Below are positions 27,553-36,572 of a stretch of DNA of 64,000 nt, piece by piece. The stretch is from Gammaproteobacteria bacterium (GTDB lineage Bacteria > Pseudomonadota > Gammaproteobacteria > Steroidobacterales > Woeseiaceae). The notes beneath the pieces are model-generated. The model was not told the DNA's origin. It saw nothing but the letters and a program-made list of their open reading frames with translations, and did not search any database. The first letter of the stretch is position 1. Every line of letters starts with the position of its first letter. The stretch is taken from assembly GCA_029863305.1 (NCBI GenBank), contig JAOTVR010000003.1, forward strand, positions 37,210 to 101,209, given 5' to 3'. Made by a program: the position numbers and the translations under genes.

Positions 27553-27865
27553 TGGACCCTCCGGGCGCTGGTCGACAGGTTCGTCAGTGGATGGTTCAGA
27601 CCCGTTGCCGGACCACTAGTTCCTGGCCGGGCATCGCATTGCTCCGGATACTCATCGAGCCATGCCGCCGGATAATTCGGGTTGACGCTGACACGATCGA
27701 AGGGGGTGTCCTGGATGCCCCGGCATCTTGTCAGCGATGAACCAGGGCCGGGCTCTCGCGTGCTTATAAATTCTTGTCCGCTTCACTGTGATATTTGCGT
27801 GACTTCTGCGGTCTATCATTCAGACAGCAAATATTGTGCCGCGCGAAAGTGCCGAGCCAGACAGA
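27553..27865. other. Divergent intergenic region (YHS gene / response regulator) with a possible gene remnant
   Basis: This 313-nt gap holds no complete gene. On the minus strand one frame is open from about 27790 to a TGA at 27551-27549 and reads like protein (D-T-P-F-D-R-V-S-V-N-P-N-Y-P-A-A-W-L-D-E-Y-P). It contains no ATG, GTG or TTG start. Its TGA overlaps the YHS ATG as CAATGA, the pattern of a translationally coupled operon neighbour, so it may be the 3' relic of a lost gene. The right-hand part, next to the response regulator, is A+T-richer and should carry that gene's promoter. Confidence 0.3.
27788..27809 (+). promoter_or_regulatory. 11-bp direct repeat, candidate response-regulator box
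   Basis: GTGATATTTGC is followed immediately by GTGACTTCTGC, an 11-bp tandem half-site spacing typical of OmpR/PhoB-family binding. It lies about 60 nt before the start of an OmpR-family regulator, so autoregulation is plausible. The match is short and may be chance. Confidence 0.3.
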
Positions 27866-28588
27866 ATGACGAACAAGAAGATTCTCATCGTCGAGGACGA
27901 AAAGGACATTGCCGATCTCCTGATGCTGCATCTCAGGGACCTCGGAGACGAGGTCATGTCCGCAGCTGACGGGCACGAAGGCATGCGCCTGGCCTGCGCG
28001 CGCCGCTGGGACCTGATCATCCTCGATCTGCGCTTGCCCGGCCCCGACGGACTCGAGATTTGCCGGGAGGTACGGCGCCGGGAGACCTACACGCCGATCC
28101 TGATGCTCACCTCGAAATCTTCGGAGCTGGACCGGGTGCTTGGACTCGAATTGGGTGCCGACGACTACCTGACGAAGCCCTTCAGCGTGCTCGAGCTGAT
28201 CGCGAGGGTCAAAGCGATATTTCGGCAGGTTGCTGCAATAGAAAACGACACACGATTCCCGGCGGACCGTGTCCGCGCAGGGCCGATAAAGATCAACACC
28301 GCAGCACGGGCCGTGACGATCAACGACAACCAGGTCGACCTGACTGCGCGGGAGTTTGACCTGTTGCTGCATTTTGCCACGCATCCCGGCCGCGTATTTC
28401 GCCGCTCGGAGTTGCTCGATCATGTCTGGGGCCATGGCCACGTAGGTTACGAGCACACGGTCAACTCACACATCAATCGTTTGCGCGCAAAGATAGAAGC
28501 GGATCCGGCCGATCCAACCTGCATCGTCACCGTGTGGGGCGTTGGTTACAAATTCGATGCCGAAGGTGTCAGAGCGCTGGCATGCTGA
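27866..28588 (+). CDS. OmpR/PhoB-family response regulator
   Basis: This 240-residue regulator starts at ATG 27866 (M-T-N-K-K-I-L-I-V-E-D-E), where the receiver domain begins. The phosphoacceptor is D54 in L-I-I-L-D-L-R-L-P-G, the acidic pair is E10-D11, and the conserved lysine is K104 in L-T-K-P-F. The C-terminal winged helix has L-T-A-R-E-F-D-L-L and the final G-V-G-Y-K-F. It overlaps the kinase gene by 7 nt (ATGCTGA), so the two form a two-component pair. The signal and regulon are unknown; a neighbouring direct repeat suggests autoregulation. Confidence 0.92.
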   Translation: MTNKKILIVEDEKDIADLLMLHLRDLGDEVMSAADGHEGMRLACARRWDLIILDLRLPGPDGLEICREVRRRETYTPILMLTSKSSELDRVLGLELGADDYLTKPFSVLELIARVKAIFRQVAAIENDTRFPADRVRAGPIKINTAARAVTINDNQVDLTAREFDLLLHFATHPGRVFRRSELLDHVWGHGHVGYEHTVNSHINRLRAKIEADPADPTCIVTVWGVGYKFDAEGVRALAC

Positions 28589-30063
28589 GATCGCTTTACG
28601 CCAGATTGTCGGTGGCAATGATCACGATAATCGCTGTCGTCGGCGGCGGATTCGTCGTTATCAGCCAAATTACAACGACGCTGTATTACGAAGAACTGAC
28701 ACAGCGACTGAATGCGCCGATCGCAATGTATGTAACGGGCCAGCAGACCTTATTGCTGCCCGACGGCACAGTCGACGAAGCGGCACTGAAGACGCTTGCG
28801 CAACGCGCGATGATTATTAACCCGGCTGTCGAGGTATACCTTCTCGACGCCGGTGGCCGCATCCTTGCGCACGATTTGCCACCGGATTCGGTGCATCTGG
28901 AGAGCGTCGCTATACAACCCATCAAGGATCTGATCGGCGGGGACGTCGACATGCCGTTCAAGGGCGATGACCCCAGAAACCCACGCGTAAAAAAGATATT
29001 TTCTGCATCCGAAGTTCGCGTCGACGACGATTTACGAGGTTACCTGTACGTGGTTCTCGGCGGCCAGAAGTACGACGAGCTCGTTGGCACACTGCGAGGC
29101 AGTTATGCACGCGACCTCGGCTTTTGGGCCATCGTCGCGCTGTTGGCGCTCGGCTCTGCCGTGGGGCTGCTCGCATTCGGGCTGTTGACAAAAAGGCTTC
29201 GTAAGCTGACTACCGTTGTTCAGCAATTGAGCGATAGCGATTTCGAAATGGATATTCGCGATTACGAGGCGCAATCCGGCGCTGACGAGATCGATCAGCT
29301 GGACCGCTCGTTCAGGGCCATGGCGGTCAGGATCAGCGAACTGGTGGAGCGGCTGAAGGAAACAGATCGATTACGCCGCGAATTGATATCCAATGTTTCA
29401 CACGATTTGCGAACGCCACTCGCCTCCATGCAGGGTTACATTGAAACTCTGCTGATCAAGAACGGCTCGATATCGGAACAGGAACGCGAGCGTTGCCTCA
29501 GGATCGCGCGCAAGAATACACAGCGCCTGAGTGAGTTAGTCGATGACCTGTTCGAGCTGTCCAAGCTGGACTCGGCCACAGTCATTCCAGCGTTCGAAAC
29601 ATTCTCGCTCGCCGAACTATTGCAGGATACCGTGCAGGAATTCGAACTGGATGCGTCCAGCAAGGGCATAACCATGGAAACCGCGACACCGGCCGATAGC
29701 GCCACTGTTTATGCGGACATCGGGCTCATCCAGCGCGTTCTCGAAAATCTTCTGAAAAATGCGATTCACTTCACTCCGTCCGGCGGCCGTATCCGCATTG
29801 CGATCGAGAAGCGGCCCGAGACGGTTGCCGTCTCGGTAAGCGACACCGGTTGCGGTATAGCTGAAGCCGACCTCGACAAGATATTTGATCGCTTTTACCG
29901 GCACGAGTCCGGCGACGAAAAGCAAAGCGGATCAACCGGACTCGGTCTGGCGATCGTCAAGCGCATACTCGATCTGCACGAGAGCAGGATCACGGTGACC
30001 AGCGATGTCGATCGCGGCACTCGTTTCGAATTTGATCTGCAGCGTATCCAAAAGGCCGCCTGA
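28582..30063 (+). CDS. Membrane sensor histidine kinase
   Basis: This 493-residue kinase starts at ATG 28582, overlapping the regulator stop. A transmembrane helix at about residues 8-30 and a second near 175-197 bracket a periplasmic sensor of about 145 residues; a HAMP-like linker follows. The phosphoacceptor is H274 in V-S-H-D-L-R-T-P-L-A. The ATPase domain has the N-box N-L-L-K-N-A-I, the G1 box D-T-G-C-G-I and the G2 box G-S-T-G-L-G-L-A-I. It should phosphorylate the regulator encoded just upstream. The ligand is not evident. Confidence 0.92.
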   Translation: MLRSLYARLSVAMITIIAVVGGGFVVISQITTTLYYEELTQRLNAPIAMYVTGQQTLLLPDGTVDEAALKTLAQRAMIINPAVEVYLLDAGGRILAHDLPPDSVHLESVAIQPIKDLIGGDVDMPFKGDDPRNPRVKKIFSASEVRVDDDLRGYLYVVLGGQKYDELVGTLRGSYARDLGFWAIVALLALGSAVGLLAFGLLTKRLRKLTTVVQQLSDSDFEMDIRDYEAQSGADEIDQLDRSFRAMAVRISELVERLKETDRLRRELISNVSHDLRTPLASMQGYIETLLIKNGSISEQERERCLRIARKNTQRLSELVDDLFELSKLDSATVIPAFETFSLAELLQDTVQEFELDASSKGITMETATPADSATVYADIGLIQRVLENLLKNAIHFTPSGGRIRIAIEKRPETVAVSVSDTGCGIAEADLDKIFDRFYRHESGDEKQSGSTGLGLAIVKRILDLHESRITVTSDVDRGTRFEFDLQRIQKAA

Positions 30064-30350
30064 GGATCGCAGATCTTCAGAACGGGTCGTCCGGCAAGTC
30101 CGATCCCGGCGACGCCGTGAAACAGCCCGGTGTAGGCCGCGCGACTTCCCCCATGAACGCCGGGGCATCGAGCTGCCAGTGTGCCGTATCGGCACCGCGA
30201 ATCGCCATCAAGACCAGCAACGTGACAATTTTTTTCGGGGCCCAGGTTCTCACGCGCAGGTCTCACCATCGGCTTGCCTGCTGTCGTGATACGCTACCCG
30301 CTTGATCTGAACGCATAGAAGCGCCAGCCGCAGGCACCCTGCCTGCATGC

Positions 30351-31511
30351 TCACCTCGAGGTCAATCTCTCCGCGGCCTTCCTGATATGTGCAATCCCCG
30401 CGTTCGCATTGTACTTCTTTGCTGCCTCGCAGGAATTTCGCTTGAACGACATTACATCATCAGCATTCAGTTGATTGAGCTTCCTGGCCATCTCTTCAAC
30501 AGAAAACTCTGACGTTACGACACCGAGCCCTTCTTCGTTCACGATCTTCTTCATCTGTGAAGAAGGCCAGATCGCGATTGCGAGTCTCGCCTGCATAAAC
30601 TCGAAGAACTTGTTCGGCAGCGCCATCTCATAATTGAACGTAACCGGCCACAACATGAACAGGCCGATATCGTAGCTGTTTATTGTCGAGACAATTTGCG
30701 GCATCGCTGCTGGTTCGATCAACCTGACACGCTCCGTAACCTGCACTCTCTCTCGAATTCGCCGCATGTACCGCGGATCATTGTTCACAAGCATCAAATC
30801 GAGGGAAAACCGCTCGTCCAGCAAGGGCATAAGCTCCAGCATGACCAGCAGCTGGCGGTCTCGATTACCGGCACCGTGGTGAATCATCCGTATCTTTTCC
30901 TCCGTCACCGGCGTGGGCTCCAGTTCTGAATAGCTGGGTGCGTTGATCACCACCTCGCACGGGACGCCGTAATTTTTCGTGTAGGTACTGGCGATTCCAT
31001 CGCACACGGTCGTCATATGATCTACACGCGGCAAAAACTCTCTGCAAATGAACTCCCAGTATTTCTGCCAAAAGAACCTGAATGTCCACCGGTTCTCCCA
31101 ATGAAGGGGTTCATACTCATGGGCATCCAGGTAGACCTTGCCGTGGTCGCCTGCGATTCGACACGCCAGGGGCAATGTTTCCAGGTCGTTCGCAACGACC
31201 AACTCGAATTTGGCTCCATCCAACTTCGCCCATGCATCACGCACGAAGGACCCCTGCCAATACTCTGTCAGATACCGTCCGCTCTTAAGCCATGCCGCTT
31301 TCCGGACTTTTTCCAGCAGTGTTGTCTGGGTCTTAACGAGCTCCACATGCCTGCCCGTACGGTTGGCCGACGGCCCGTTTCCGGCGGTCGTCAGATCATA
31401 GTGGTCTTGCAGCGCGAAGATCTGGCGCGCTACGCGGGGATCCCGTCTGTGGTCGGTAAAGGAGAGCACGAGGACAGACGCCTTGTCAGCTGCGGTCATC
31501 CGTTTCCACAT
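30351..31511 (-). CDS. GT-B glycosyltransferase (GT4-like)
   Basis: This 386-residue cytoplasmic enzyme has a GT-B layout: an N-terminal acceptor domain with S-F-T-D-H-R-R-D-P-R and D-A-H-E-Y-E near residue 130, and a C-terminal donor domain with the E-x7-E type segment around A-L-P-N-K-F-F-E-F-M near residue 310. It is the last gene of the minus-strand polysaccharide operon. It lies 61 nt after the deacetylase-like gene and presumably adds one sugar of the repeat unit. An alternative start at 31499 (M-T-A-A-D-K) is possible. Donor and acceptor are unknown. Confidence 0.82.
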   Translation of the reverse strand: MWKRMTAADKASVLVLSFTDHRRDPRVARQIFALQDHYDLTTAGNGPSANRTGRHVELVKTQTTLLEKVRKAAWLKSGRYLTEYWQGSFVRDAWAKLDGAKFELVVANDLETLPLACRIAGDHGKVYLDAHEYEPLHWENRWTFRFFWQKYWEFICREFLPRVDHMTTVCDGIASTYTKNYGVPCEVVINAPSYSELEPTPVTEEKIRMIHHGAGNRDRQLLVMLELMPLLDERFSLDLMLVNNDPRYMRRIRERVQVTERVRLIEPAAMPQIVSTINSYDIGLFMLWPVTFNYEMALPNKFFEFMQARLAIAIWPSSQMKKIVNEEGLGVVTSEFSVEEMARKLNQLNADDVMSFKRNSCEAAKKYNANAGIAHIRKAAERLTSR

Positions 31512-31572
31512 CCCATTGTTTCTACCTCGCCAAATTCATTGGTGCAGGGACTGCACGCGGCGGCGAAGACTC

Positions 31573-32943
31573 TCAATCGAGTATCGCCTGGTACAGATCT
31601 CGCTCTGCCTGACTGGTAAGCGCGCTATTGTGCCAAAGCAAAGTGAAGCAACCGTTCACTGCTTTGCACGAATTCTTAAGGTCACGAAACTTCTTAAGTG
31701 CGGCTTCCCCGATACCAAGACCAAGATAGCTATCTGCGATAACCGAAGACTCCATCGCGATTAACGGTCGGATGCGTAAGGCTAAACGCTGTCCGGCGAC
31801 CGGGTCAAATGCCGGATACTCGAAACAAGTCCCACATCGGAAGCCGGGCATATCCGCATAACCAAGAGTGCTATCGTAGTCCATCCCGGCCTCTTCCCAG
31901 CCACGCAATGTTGTTGGTTGCTCCCAACGTAAGTAATGCATCCGGCCGCCCCACTTTTCCTGCTCAATACCTTCCTCGCCGCAGACCCGCTTCAACCTGC
32001 ACGCCTCTTCAGCAATAGCCTGTGAACTACGATAGGTATTATAGCTGGGGTGCAAACCAACCTCGTGGCCCCGCGAATGAATATTGCGCAGCAACGCACG
32101 AATCGCTGTGTGTTCCGGATTGTAAGACGCGTCCCTGGCAGGATCGGTGCGCCCACAAATGAAATAGAAGGCGCTGATCAACCCGTGACGCTCGGAAACA
32201 TCCATTAGCCAGTCAAATGTATTAAGTGGATCAGAAGCATGCAGTTCCTCTTTTGACGAGGTCCAGATACGCGCGACCTGCATCGCTGCTTTCAGGTCGC
32301 GCCTTTTGAGTAAATCCCCGGCTATCGCCCGCGATACCTGGTAGAAATTGGCAAACGCGTAAAGACTGGGACGATCGGCATCATGCGACACTGCAATGCT
32401 GAAAGTATTGTTGCGTAACAATAAATCAGGCCACGAACGCGTGATTACCTGTCCCAGTAAATGCAACCACTCATCCACAATCGGTCGCTCGAGATAGCCG
32501 TGCATGAATGCGTGGGACGAGGTCGCCGGAAAGCGACTATGAACATCCAGATCTTCTCTCCCCACCTCTTCCTGTCTTGACAGCATCCAGTAAATGAAGC
32601 CGGGGATGTCGTAGCCAATATAGTAGTCGTCTTCTCTTTTTTCTATCAAGGGACGAGGCACGTTGTCGACTCCGGGCGCCGGCAGTGGCTCACCTAACGG
32701 GGCCTGCCATCCCTCGCTCGCGGCGTCCCAGGTGCTGCAGGGCAAATCCGAACGCGCTTGACTGAATGTGGCTATATCGAGCGTGAAGATGATGGCGTTC
32801 GGACAACCATTCACGGCCATCCTCACCTGCTGTTCCTGCATCGACAGCTGAAATTGCACGCCAAAGCGCTCTGTGAGCACCTCCTCCAGCCAGGCGAATC
32901 GGGGCCGCAATTTTACCCCCTGCTGATCGATGTCAGTGCTCAT
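31573..32943 (-). CDS. Polysaccharide deacetylase-like protein
   Basis: This 456-residue protein has a family-specific N-terminal region and then a carbohydrate-esterase 4-like (NodB-type) fold. Supporting motifs are S-H-D-A-D-R-P near residue 185 and H-E-V-G-L-H-P-S-Y-N-T near residue 298, which match the first catalytic Asp and the H-x3-H-P-S metal triad of the family. It may de-N-acetylate a glycan sugar or precursor. The gene sits between wbpE-like and a glycosyltransferase in the same operon, consistent with editing of an N-acetylated uronic acid repeat. No signal peptide is seen, so it acts in the cytoplasm. Confidence 0.78.
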   Translation of the reverse strand: MSTDIDQQGVKLRPRFAWLEEVLTERFGVQFQLSMQEQQVRMAVNGCPNAIIFTLDIATFSQARSDLPCSTWDAASEGWQAPLGEPLPAPGVDNVPRPLIEKREDDYYIGYDIPGFIYWMLSRQEEVGREDLDVHSRFPATSSHAFMHGYLERPIVDEWLHLLGQVITRSWPDLLLRNNTFSIAVSHDADRPSLYAFANFYQVSRAIAGDLLKRRDLKAAMQVARIWTSSKEELHASDPLNTFDWLMDVSERHGLISAFYFICGRTDPARDASYNPEHTAIRALLRNIHSRGHEVGLHPSYNTYRSSQAIAEEACRLKRVCGEEGIEQEKWGGRMHYLRWEQPTTLRGWEEAGMDYDSTLGYADMPGFRCGTCFEYPAFDPVAGQRLALRIRPLIAMESSVIADSYLGLGIGEAALKKFRDLKNSCKAVNGCFTLLWHNSALTSQAERDLYQAILD

Positions 32944-32955
32944 GCAGCAATTTCT

Positions 32956-34035
32956 CTAACGCAGGCAGCGAGCGATCGTTTCGATCTGAGACGACTCCAG
33001 ATACGGATGCATCGGCAAACTTATCACCTGCTCCGCCGCCCGATCTCCCACTGGCAGCGCTACCGTCTCGTCCGCGACGGCCGGCTGCCTGTTTAGTGGA
33101 ATGGGATAATGCACCGCAGTGGGGATTCCGGCTTCCTTCAGCCGTGCCTGCACCGTATCGCGGTCGCTTACGCGGATGGTGTATTGTGCGTACACACTGA
33201 TATTGTGTGGCTCGACGTACGGTGTGGTGTGGATACCTGATTCGTTCAGCAGTTGTTCGTAGCGCTCGGCAACCTGCTGGCGCAGTTTGATTTCTTCGTC
33301 AAGGATCTCCAACTTTGGCAACAAGATTGCAGCCTGCAGCGTGTCCAGCCGACTGTTCACTCCGGTACGAATATGGTGGTAGCGGCGATCCTGCCCATGA
33401 CGCGAAATCTGACGGATGACTGTGGCTAATTCGTCGTTGTTGGTGAAGATGGCGCCACCATCACCGTAGCAGCCCAGCGGCTTGCTCGGAAAAAAGCTGA
33501 CGCAGGCAATTGTGCCAAAGTTGCACGACTTGCGTCCTTTGTACGTTGCTCCGAAGCCCTGCGCGGCATCTTCGATCACTGGAATGCCGTGTTTCGCGGC
33601 AATCGCATTAATAGCATCGTAGTCCGCACACTGGCCATACATTGACGTCGGTACGATGGCCTTTGTACGTGGCGTGATCGCCTCTTCCAGCAATGCCGGG
33701 TCAAGGTTGTAGGTACGCGGGTCAATATCCACGTAGACCGGTCTCCCGCCCAGCAGCGTAACGGTTTCAGCCGTGGCAATATAGGTAAAGCCGGGAGTGA
33801 TGATCTCGTCGCCCGGACCAATGCCCAGTGCCATCTGCGCTATCTGCAGAGCGTCGGTACCATTCGCCACGCTGATGCAGTACTTGCTGCCGGTGTAGGC
33901 GGCAAGCTTCTCTTCCAACTCCGCTACTTCGGGTCCCTGAATATACCGGCCGTGCGCCAGCACCCGTGCAATGCCGGCATCTATTTTGTCCTTGATGCGA
34001 GCTTGCTGAGCCTTAAGATCAACAAATTCAATCAT
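32956..34035 (-). CDS. wbpE: DegT/DnrJ/EryC1 sugar aminotransferase, WbpE/WlbC type
   Basis: This 359-residue PLP aminotransferase starts at ATG 34035, overlapping the stop of the acyltransferase gene (ATGA). The PLP lysine is K185 in [15 protein letters not shown], and [11 protein letters not shown] lies just before it; both match WbpE/WlbC. Known: WbpE transaminates the 3-keto sugar made by WbpB to UDP-2-acetamido-3-amino-2,3-dideoxyglucuronate. The adjacent dehydrogenase and N-acetyltransferase complete the three steps, which makes the pathway assignment strong. The true substrate configuration cannot be read from sequence. Confidence 0.88.
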   Translation of the reverse strand: MIEFVDLKAQQARIKDKIDAGIARVLAHGRYIQGPEVAELEEKLAAYTGSKYCISVANGTDALQIAQMALGIGPGDEIITPGFTYIATAETVTLLGGRPVYVDIDPRTYNLDPALLEEAITPRTKAIVPTSMYGQCADYDAINAIAAKHGIPVIEDAAQGFGATYKGRKSCNFGTIACVSFFPSKPLGCYGDGGAIFTNNDELATVIRQISRHGQDRRYHHIRTGVNSRLDTLQAAILLPKLEILDEEIKLRQQVAERYEQLLNESGIHTTPYVEPHNISVYAQYTIRVSDRDTVQARLKEAGIPTAVHYPIPLNRQPAVADETVALPVGDRAAEQVISLPMHPYLESSQIETIARCLR

Positions 34036-34619
34036 GACTTCTCGCCCTGCCTGGTCAGCGTATTGCCATTCAGGACGTAACGATCTCCCGTGTGTGCGCA
34101 AATAGCCTCGCCCTCGCCCTCGCATGGCAGCGACAGTTGCTCGCCGAACTCACTCATCCACCCGATTTGCCTGGCCGGCACGCCGACCACCAACGCATAA
34201 GCCGGGACGTCCTTGTTGATAAGCGCGCCCGCACCGACAAAGGCGAACTCACCCACGGTGACGCCGCAGATAATCGTGCAGTTGGCACCCAGCGTGGCGC
34301 CTCTCTTCACCAGCGTATCGCGGTACTCGTCCTTTCGCTCGATCGACGAGCGTGGGTTGTACACGTTTGTGAACACCATGCTCGGGCCACAGAACACCTC
34401 CTCTTCAAGTGTGACGTTGTCGTAGACCGAGACATTATTCTGAATCTTGCAGTTATCACCGATGACCACCTTGTTGCCAACGAAGACGTTCTGCCCCATC
34501 GACACGCCCTTTCCGACACGAGCACCACTACAGACATGAACGAAATGCCAAATCCGTGAGCCGGCTCCGATCTGTGCTCCTTCATCAATGATGGCCGAAG
34601 GATGAACCTGATAGTTCAC
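34032..34619 (-). CDS. wbpD: Left-handed beta-helix N-acetyltransferase, WbpD/WlbB type
   Basis: This 195-residue acyltransferase is built from hexapeptide repeats (I-G-A-G-S-R, V-G-K-G-V-S, I-G-D-N-C-K, L-G-A-N-C-T and others) across about residues 10-150. It contains the family signature [17 protein letters not shown]. Known: WbpD acetylates the 3-amino group of the sugar made by WbpE, giving UDP-2,3-diacetamido-2,3-dideoxyglucuronate. The start overlaps the wbpB-like stop (34616-34619) and the stop overlaps the wbpE start, so the three are translationally coupled. A fragment of a second such gene survives at 40743-40853. Confidence 0.9.
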   Translation of the reverse strand: MNYQVHPSAIIDEGAQIGAGSRIWHFVHVCSGARVGKGVSMGQNVFVGNKVVIGDNCKIQNNVSVYDNVTLEEEVFCGPSMVFTNVYNPRSSIERKDEYRDTLVKRGATLGANCTIICGVTVGEFAFVGAGALINKDVPAYALVVGVPARQIGWMSEFGEQLSLPCEGEGEAICAHTGDRYVLNGNTLTRQGEKS

Positions 34620-35569
34620 TTTGATAATCCCTTGAGGAACGGGTGATAGTCCCCGGTTAAGCCCAGCGGTGTCGCCTGTCGAATCGCTGCCACCGTTTCA
34701 ATTGCCACCCTGTTCTCCTCCAGACCGAACCCACGTCCAGCGAGGATTTCCTCGTAACTCCGGGTATGTAAATCCGTAAAGCCACCGGAGAATTCGATTT
34801 CCTCCCGATCACAGGTAACAGATCGAAACGTTCTTTGTCCTTTCTCCTGAGACTTCGACGGTACGTCGTCAATATCGATCGATAGAAACCAGCGAACGCG
34901 TGCATGTTCATATTCCAGAAATCCGGACGCTTTGGTATCGCTTGAAAAATGCACCTTGTTATCCTGGATCGATCCAAAAACGAACTGAAGCATGTCGTAG
35001 AAATGCACGCCGATGTTGGTGGCAATGCCACCGGACTTGCTCTGATCTCCCTTCCAGGACTGCAGATACCAGCGCCCGCGTGAGGTGACATAGGTCAAGT
35101 CGACATCATGCTTGGTACTCTGCTTCTCACTCAAAACCTTTTTGCGCAGCGCAAGTATCGACGGGTGCAAACGTAATTGAAGAATTGTATAGGCGTCCCG
35201 GCCGGTGTCCTTCTCTATTCCGAGGAGACCATCGATATTCCATGGATTCAGGACGAGCGGCTTCTCGCAAATTGCATCAGCATCCGAACGCAGGGCAAAT
35301 CTCACATGCGAATCATGAAGATAATTTGGTGAGCAAATGGAAACGTAGTCAATGTGTTTTTCGGGATCCGAGCGTCGACGCTTGTCAATATGCCGATCAA
35401 AACGTTCGAATTCGGTGAAAAAATCCGCGTCGGGAAAATAGCTGTCCAGGACGCCCACGGAATCGTGCTTATCCAGGGCCGCCATGAGGCAATTCCCTGT
35501 GTCCTTTATCGCCTTCATATGACGCGGAGCAACATAACCCGCAGCACCGATAAGTGCGAACTTCTTCAT
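34616..35569 (-). CDS. wbpB: Gfo/Idh/MocA-family sugar-nucleotide dehydrogenase, WbpB/WlbA type
   Basis: This 317-residue oxidoreductase starts at ATG 35569: AAGGA lies 7 nt upstream and [12 protein letters not shown] begins the Rossmann fold; the ATG at 35587 is a weaker option. Motifs include [14 protein letters not shown] and C-E-K-P-L-V (the catalytic lysine of the family). Known: WbpB oxidises C3 of UDP-GlcNAc-uronate. Immediate coupling to wbpD and wbpE supports this. The 6-dehydrogenase (wbpA) and the 2-epimerase (wbpI) of the full pathway are not in the window. Confidence 0.88.
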   Translation of the reverse strand: MKKFALIGAAGYVAPRHMKAIKDTGNCLMAALDKHDSVGVLDSYFPDADFFTEFERFDRHIDKRRRSDPEKHIDYVSICSPNYLHDSHVRFALRSDADAICEKPLVLNPWNIDGLLGIEKDTGRDAYTILQLRLHPSILALRKKVLSEKQSTKHDVDLTYVTSRGRWYLQSWKGDQSKSGGIATNIGVHFYDMLQFVFGSIQDNKVHFSSDTKASGFLEYEHARVRWFLSIDIDDVPSKSQEKGQRTFRSVTCDREEIEFSGGFTDLHTRSYEEILAGRGFGLEENRVAIETVAAIRQATPLGLTGDYHPFLKGLSK

Positions 35570-35615
35570 CGTTCTGTCCTTTGCCATGTAACTACCCGAT
35601 AAAGGTATTCCTTTT

Positions 35616-36572
35616 CTATTTGACGGTCATCTTTATGTACACACCAAACTCCTGCGGCAGCCTGCTGAATGGACCAACCGGAGGCAGCAATACAGCCAAC
35701 TTCTCGACTGAACGGCGGATAGTCCGCACTGCAAAATGCCGCTGTTGTGGACGTTTAACAGGAGCAAACAATTCCTGGGAATCCGAGGTCATCGCCCGCC
35801 CGGCGTTACGCCTGCGCATAAAACTCCGCAAAGGTGGGTCACTGCTTACGGTCACTGCAACATCGGACAATTCCGAAAACTGATCCTGCCAGAACGTCGC
35901 GGGAAATAGAGTCACCAGGTCTGGCGGAGTTGTCCCGATCACCCAATCCAGATCCAGAGCAAGGCAAGCCTCCACATTTGGCGCATTAAAAAGCAACACG
36001 CCTTTGGATTTCAGCATTTCCAGCTGGCTTCTTATGAAACCCACTGGATCATCGACACATCCGATTGTGCCAACATGGTAAATGAAATCGAATTTTTCAC
36101 CACGTAGTGAACCAACGTCCCGCTCCAGCAGAAAGTGGTCTCCAAAAGACTCTGTAGCAGCCTTAATTGCCGTTTCCGAAATATCGACGCCAAAAAATTC
36201 CTTGCCTTGCAAGATTGCGTACGAAGAGAGGTAGCCACGCGAACATCCGAATTCCAGCACCCTGCTACAGTCAGGCGTTTGCTTGAGGTGATCAATGACA
36301 GGCCGATTTTTTGGGGTTTGTCCAAGGTAACGCTCCAGTCCGGCAAGGTCTCCCTGATCAAATAACAATTTGGCCTGGTCCATTAGCTCGAGATGCGCGC
36401 TATAGGTGGACTGCGTGGAGTGAAGTTGCTCGTAAACAAACTCGTCGCGACTAACGAATCGACACCCACAGTCCCTGCAGTCGTAGTACACAGTCTCGAA
36501 GTTCTTATAAGGTTTGTAATTCCTGCCCTGGGAGACCTCCTGGCTATCACAAATACGACATGAATCCGTCAT
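35616..36572 (-). CDS. SAM-dependent methyltransferase with N-terminal zinc ribbon
   Basis: This 318-residue protein has a cysteine-rich N-terminus (C5-x2-C8, then C32-x2-C35-x-C37), as in sugar C-methyltransferase relatives. A class I SAM domain follows, with motif I V-L-E-F-G-C-S-R-G-Y-L near residues 105-115 and F-G-V-D-I-S about 20 residues later. The ATG overlaps the pyruvyl transferase stop by one base (TGATG). It probably methylates a glycan residue or sugar nucleotide. The gene and its upstream neighbours are visibly richer in A+T than the wbp genes. Confidence 0.78.
   Translation of the reverse strand: MTDSCRICDSQEVSQGRNYKPYKNFETVYYDCRDCGCRFVSRDEFVYEQLHSTQSTYSAHLELMDQAKLLFDQGDLAGLERYLGQTPKNRPVIDHLKQTPDCSRVLEFGCSRGYLSSYAILQGKEFFGVDISETAIKAATESFGDHFLLERDVGSLRGEKFDFIYHVGTIGCVDDPVGFIRSQLEMLKSKGVLLFNAPNVEACLALDLDWVIGTTPPDLVTLFPATFWQDQFSELSDVAVTVSSDPPLRSFMRRRNAGRAMTSDSQELFAPVKRPQQRHFAVRTIRRSVEKLAVLLPPVGPFSRLPQEFGVYIKMTVK

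Noticed and set aside
30181..30237. Hairpin GTGCCG-TAT-CGGCAC with a distant T7 run after the kinase gene
   Set aside because: The T-run lies about 35 nt after the stem, too far for a standard intrinsic terminator.
30064..30350. Minus-strand frame with a string resembling lanthionine cyclase (G-L-F-H-G-V-A-G-I-G-L-A-G)
   Set aside because: The match is about a dozen residues, the frame runs antisense into the kinase gene, and no zinc-binding Cys/His pattern of LanC is present.
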